Shown: piece after piece, positions 4,066-6,830 of the stretch
Position numbering within the stretch: the first letter of the stretch is position 1
How the letters are laid out: every line of letters starts with the position of its first letter
NCBI GenBank assembly: GCA_003070825.1
Contig: QBLP01000097.1
Coordinates: 1 to 6,830, forward strand
Source: Halanaerobium sp.
GTDB lineage: Bacteria > Bacillota > Halanaerobiia > Halanaerobiales > Halanaerobiaceae
Length of the DNA: 6,830 bases
Reading direction: 5' to 3'
Notes under the pieces: generated by a model
The model's database searches: none
Seen by the model: only the letters and a program-made list of their open reading frames with translations
Told to the model about the DNA's origin: nothing
Made by a program: the position numbers and the translations under genes

Positions 4066-5884
4066 TTTTTCCCTCCTGATAACCAAATCTGGGAATATAA
4101 AATGAAAAGGTTGAGCCTGCTCCTTCTTTACTATCGACCCAGATTCTACCATTATGGGCTGTTATAATTTCTTTGGAAATAGCCAGTCCGAGCCCTGTGC
4201 CGCTCTTTTCGTCCTTATCATTTCCTGCTCTCACAAATTTATCAAAAATCTTAGACTGGTATTCTCTTGGAATTCCCGGTCCATTATCTGCTACTGATAC
4301 TAGAACCCTTCTACCTTTTATTTCTGCATCCACCTCTATTTTCCCTTCATCTGCATAGCGAAGTGCATTTCCAACCAGATTAGAGATAACCCAGCTGATT
4401 TTGGAAGGGTCTGCATAGGCAAAAACATTATCCTCTGACTGTTTAAATTTAAGAACAATTTCTTTTTCTTCTGCCTGCTTATAAAAAGGCTTGAGTGTTT
4501 TTTCAATAATATCATTAACATCTACCTTATCAAATTCCATTTCAATTCTACCTGATTCAATTTTAGAGAGGTCAAGGAGGTCATTAACCAATTCTGTCAG
4601 CCTTTCAACATCTTCATAGGCTGCCTCCAGCAGTTCTCGCTGCTCCTCATTTATTTCTCCTGTATCCTCATTAATGACCATACTTAAGCCCATATTCATT
4701 GAAGTCAGTGGGGTCCTAAACTCATGAGATACAGTAGATACAAATTCCGATTTCATACTATCAATTTCTTTTAAGCGGGTAATATCCTCTAAAAGAGTAA
4801 CTGTAAATTGATATTCTTCATCTTCATCGATTACCTGTTTGGTAGATATTCGATAATGTCGTTCTTTATCATCTTTTTTTAATTTAAAGGTGTTTTTCTC
4901 TTTCGCTTCTGGATTTTTAATATATTCAAAAATTTCTTCTGCCTGAATCACTTCTAAAAAATGGGTGTTAATTACATCCTTATTGATTGAAAATAATTCT
5001 TTAGCGGTTTCATTAATTAATACAATTTTATGGTCCTGATCTGTTACAATCAATGGGCTGCTTAAATTATTGACAACAGCCTCAGATTTCTCTTTTTCCA
5101 TCAGAAGTTTTTTTACATTCAATTTTTCATATTCCTGCAGTTTTGAAATCATCTCATTGAATTCATCTGCCAGAACTCCAATTTCATCTTCGGAAGCAAC
5201 TTCTACCTGCTGCTGAAAATTTCTATCTGCAACCTTTTTGATCCCTTTTTCAAGCTCCTTAATCGGTCTTAAAATTTGTTTGGTCAGATAAAAAGCAAAG
5301 ATTAGAGAAAAAACAATTACCAGGAGGGCTAAACCAATAGTATAAATAATTGCCTGGTTGGCTCTGCTGTTGGCACTTCTCTGTGCTTCTACCATTGCCT
5401 GTCTGTTTAGTTCTCTTAACTCACGAATATCACTTTTGATTTCATTAAACAATGGTAATAGTTGCTGATTATATATCTGCCAGCGCTGATCTTCTTCTGC
5501 ATTATAGAATTGATCAAATTTCGAAACAAAGTTAAAATATTTTTCATTGATTTTTTCTAAAATTGCTCCCTCACCTTCAATGGTGATATTATCTTCTGCT
5601 CTAGCCAGCCAGGTATAGAATTCCTTTTCGTTACGTCTGAATATTTCCTGGCCCTGTACTTCGGATGTTCTCAAAAGCAGCAGCAGAGCACTATCCTGAC
5701 GTTCTATTGACTCAACCATACTGTCACTTGCTTTTATACTTCGGTAATTTTCCACTAAAATATCATTTATTGCATTTGAAAGTGTTTCAAAGTTATATAT
5801 ACTCCAGCCAACAACCCCTGCCAGAATAAAGATCATGACTGCAAAACCAAGGAGTATTTTCCCTTTTAAAGTTTTTATATTCAT
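4058..5884 (-). CDS. Transmembrane sensor histidine kinase (extracellular helical sensor-HAMP-PAS-HisKA-HATPase)
   Basis: A complete 608-residue kinase. Order: membrane helix 1 (about 10-30), an extracytoplasmic, mostly helical sensor (about 31-177, probably a four-helix bundle of the 4HB/KinB kind), membrane helix 2 (about 178-200), HAMP (about 201-255, ILRPIKELEKGI and EDEIGVLADEFNEM), PAS (about 265-370), HisKA with phospho-acceptor His387 in STVSHEFRTPLTS, and the ATPase domain with N box N502/N506 (NLVGNALRYADE), G1 DNGPGIP (533-539) and G2 GTGLGLA (562-568). All catalytic motifs are intact. It is not a KdpD: the KdpD N-terminal domain, USP domain and four-helix membrane block are absent. 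It starts 25 bp after ktrA with GGGAG 8 bases before the ATG, and overlaps the stand-alone receiver by 8 bp, so that protein and the receiver-TPR protein are its likely substrates. The signal is unknown; the location suggests osmotic, ionic or envelope cues. Confidence 0.95.
   Translation of the reverse strand: MNIKTLKGKILLGFAVMIFILAGVVGWSIYNFETLSNAINDILVENYRSIKASDSMVESIERQDSALLLLLRTSEVQGQEIFRRNEKEFYTWLARAEDNITIEGEGAILEKINEKYFNFVSKFDQFYNAEEDQRWQIYNQQLLPLFNEIKSDIRELRELNRQAMVEAQRSANSRANQAIIYTIGLALLVIVFSLIFAFYLTKQILRPIKELEKGIKKVADRNFQQQVEVASEDEIGVLADEFNEMISKLQEYEKLNVKKLLMEKEKSEAVVNNLSSPLIVTDQDHKIVLINETAKELFSINKDVINTHFLEVIQAEEIFEYIKNPEAKEKNTFKLKKDDKERHYRISTKQVIDEDEEYQFTVTLLEDITRLKEIDSMKSEFVSTVSHEFRTPLTSMNMGLSMVINEDTGEINEEQRELLEAAYEDVERLTELVNDLLDLSKIESGRIEMEFDKVDVNDIIEKTLKPFYKQAEEKEIVLKFKQSEDNVFAYADPSKISWVISNLVGNALRYADEGKIEVDAEIKGRRVLVSVADNGPGIPREYQSKIFDKFVRAGNDKDEKSGTGLGLAISKEIITAHNGRIWVDSKEGAGSTFSFYIPRFGYQEGKNE
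4071..4077 (-). promoter_or_regulatory. Ribosome binding site deciding the start of the stand-alone receiver gene
   Basis: Minus-strand AGGAGGG lies 5 bases before the ATG at 4065, inside the last codons of the kinase gene. It fixes the start at 4065 and makes the alternative ATG at 4152 unlikely. Confidence 0.85.
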
Positions 5885-5909
5885 AGTTTACACTCCCTCA
5901 AAGACAAAT

Positions 5910-6563
5910 TTAATTGCCAAAATCCCTCATTTTATCTAGATTTTCATTTTTACCCATTAAAACCAGTCTATCTCCAGCTTCAATTTTATCATCTGCTCCT
6001 GGAGAAATGTATAGTTCTTCCCCTCTTTTAATTGCCATTACATTAACATCAAAACTGGCTCTTAATTCAAGTTCTTTTAGTGTTCTACCGACCATATTAT
6101 CACTGGCAAGAATCTCTATTACTCCATATTCTGGAGCAAACTCTATATAATCTAAAACGTTAGAAGAGATAAGATTCTGAGCAATTCGAACTCCCATATC
6201 ACGCTCAGGATAAACTATTCTATCTGCACCAACCTTGCTCAAAACTTTTCCGTGTAATTTATCTGGTGCTTTCACAATTACATACGGTAAACTTAATTCC
6301 TTTAAAATTAAAGTGCACAATATATTCGCTGAAACATTATCTCCAATGCTGACTACAGCTACATCAAAGTTTCTGACACCCAGAGTTTTTAATGCTTCTT
6401 CATCGGTAGCATCAGCCTCTACAGCATGTGTTACATCTCCACTAATCGCCTGCACCTTTTCAGGATCACGGTCAATCGCTAACACATCATGTCCATTTTC
6501 AGCCAGAGTAGTAGCAACACTAGCTCCAAATCTTCCTAATCCTACAACAACAAACTGCTTCAT
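5910..6563 (-). CDS. ktrA: KtrA, RCK gating subunit of the Ktr potassium uptake system
   Basis: A 217-residue cytoplasmic protein, near the usual KtrA length of about 220. The RCK_N domain (about 1-125) has the full GLGRFG glycine loop (8-13), Asp31 at the end of strand 2 (LAIDRDPE) and EADAT (49-53). The RCK_C domain (about 137-217) follows, with IEAGDRLVLMG near the end. The linker motif YPERDMG places Glu120 where B. subtilis KtrA has Glu125, a residue I recall as a cation ligand in the dimer interface. KtrA forms an octameric ring that binds ATP/ADP in RCK_N and opens or closes KtrB; in several Firmicutes its RCK_C binds c-di-AMP, which inactivates uptake. The gene begins 23 bp after the ktrB stop with AGGGGG 10 bases before the ATG, and is followed 25 bp later by the kinase gene. 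Its nucleotide loop is canonical, unlike the TrkA-like protein at 1885-2547. Confidence 0.95.
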   Translation of the reverse strand: MKQFVVVGLGRFGASVATTLAENGHDVLAIDRDPEKVQAISGDVTHAVEADATDEEALKTLGVRNFDVAVVSIGDNVSANILCTLILKELSLPYVIVKAPDKLHGKVLSKVGADRIVYPERDMGVRIAQNLISSNVLDYIEFAPEYGVIEILASDNMVGRTLKELELRASFDVNVMAIKRGEELYISPGADDKIEAGDRLVLMGKNENLDKMRDFGN

Positions 6564-6586
6564 TTATTATTTTCCCCCTATCTAAA

Positions 6587-6830
6587 TTAACCAACCATTA
6601 CTTTTTCAGTTGGATAATGATATTTTCCTTTTCTTACCCTTTCTCCAAAAGCAAGTGCCAGAGTAAGTGGACCAACTCTGCCAGCAAACATCGTGATAGT
6701 AATTAAAACTCTGCTGATATCAGATAGCTGTCCGGTAATTCCTGTTGAAAGTCCCACTGTACCAAAGGCAGAAACTGTCTCAAATAAAACATCAATAAAT
6801 TGAAAGTCTTCGATCACTAATAAAAGCGTA
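6587..6830 (-). CDS. ktrB: KtrB, K+/Na+ symport channel subunit (C-terminal end, cut by window edge)
   Basis: Only the last 80 codons are present and the frame stays open to the right edge, so the true start lies outside; a GTG at 6817 is internal, not a start. The visible part is the fourth M1-P-M2 repeat of a KtrB/TrkH channel: pore loop FETVSAFGTVGLSTGI carrying the filter TVGLS, then the last membrane helix with the conserved arginine in MFAGRVGPLTLALAF, and a short C-terminus ending EKVMVG. GRVGPLTLA followed by a Tyr-Pro-x-Glu segment and an IMVG-like end is typical of KtrB rather than TrkH, and the ktrA gene 23 bp downstream supports this. In the family a KtrB dimer carries Na+-dependent K+ uptake through the cytoplasmic membrane. 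KtrB is usually about 440 residues, so about 360 are missing here. Confidence 0.93.
   Translation of the reverse strand, partial: TLLLVIEDFQFIDVLFETVSAFGTVGLSTGITGQLSDISRVLITITMFAGRVGPLTLALAFGERVRKGKYHYPTEKVMVG

Noticed and set aside
4066..4152. In-frame upstream start for the stand-alone receiver at 4152
   Set aside because: The added 29 residues lie wholly inside the kinase gene and do not resemble a receiver N-terminus; AGGAGGG lies 5 bases before ATG 4065.
4173..6585. Plus-strand open frames at 2102-2284, 4173-4358, 5914-6150 and 6235-6585, and a minus-strand frame at 4336-4521
   Set aside because: They lie inside well-identified minus-strand genes, show no domain or ribosome binding support, and have Ser/Leu/Thr-rich shadow-frame composition.
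6815..6817. GTG as a start codon giving a 76-residue protein
   Set aside because: The frame continues open to the right edge, and the peptide is the fourth repeat of a KtrB channel, so the gene is cut by the window rather than small.

Overview
The window is AT-rich. Every supported feature lies on the minus strand, so transcription runs from right to left. Low GC, strong AGGAGG-type ribosome binding sites, a ydaO-class RNA and a KtrA close to the Bacillus type all point to a Gram-positive, Firmicutes-lineage bacterium. Halanaerobium-like salt-adapted anaerobes would suit a locus this rich in potassium transport, but that placement is inference and not shown by the sequence.

Layout in order of transcription (right to left): (1) the C-terminal end of a KtrB potassium/sodium translocating subunit, cut by the right edge; (2) ktrA, its RCK gating subunit; (3) a transmembrane HAMP-PAS histidine kinase; (4) a stand-alone receiver protein; (5) a receiver fused to TPR-like helices; (6) a protein with only an RCK N-domain; (7) a full RCK_N-RCK_C TrkA-like protein; (8) a complete TrkH channel subunit. 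The eight genes are separated by at most 25 bp. Neighbours overlap (ATGAGTAA, and an 11-bp overlap) or abut (TAAATG), so this looks like one operon with translational coupling.

After trkH comes an untranslated stretch of about 320 bp. It holds a well-conserved c-di-AMP (ydaO-type) riboswitch, an intrinsic terminator, and then the start of kdpF, the small subunit of the Kdp potassium-pumping ATPase, cut by the left edge. The 5' arm of the terminator can instead pair over 12 bp, with one bulged G, with a segment inside the aptamer. This gives a complete, readable OFF-switch mechanism.

Read together, the window is a potassium-homeostasis island carrying parts of three classes of K+ uptake system (Ktr, Trk, Kdp). 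The c-di-AMP riboswitch probably silences Kdp when potassium is plentiful, and the RCK subunits probably gate Ktr and Trk by nucleotides. The most unusual part is the signalling cassette between Ktr and Trk: one kinase and two response regulators, neither with a DNA-binding domain, next to a split TrkA. This suggests phosphorylation-dependent control of the transporters by protein contact, which is a hypothesis.
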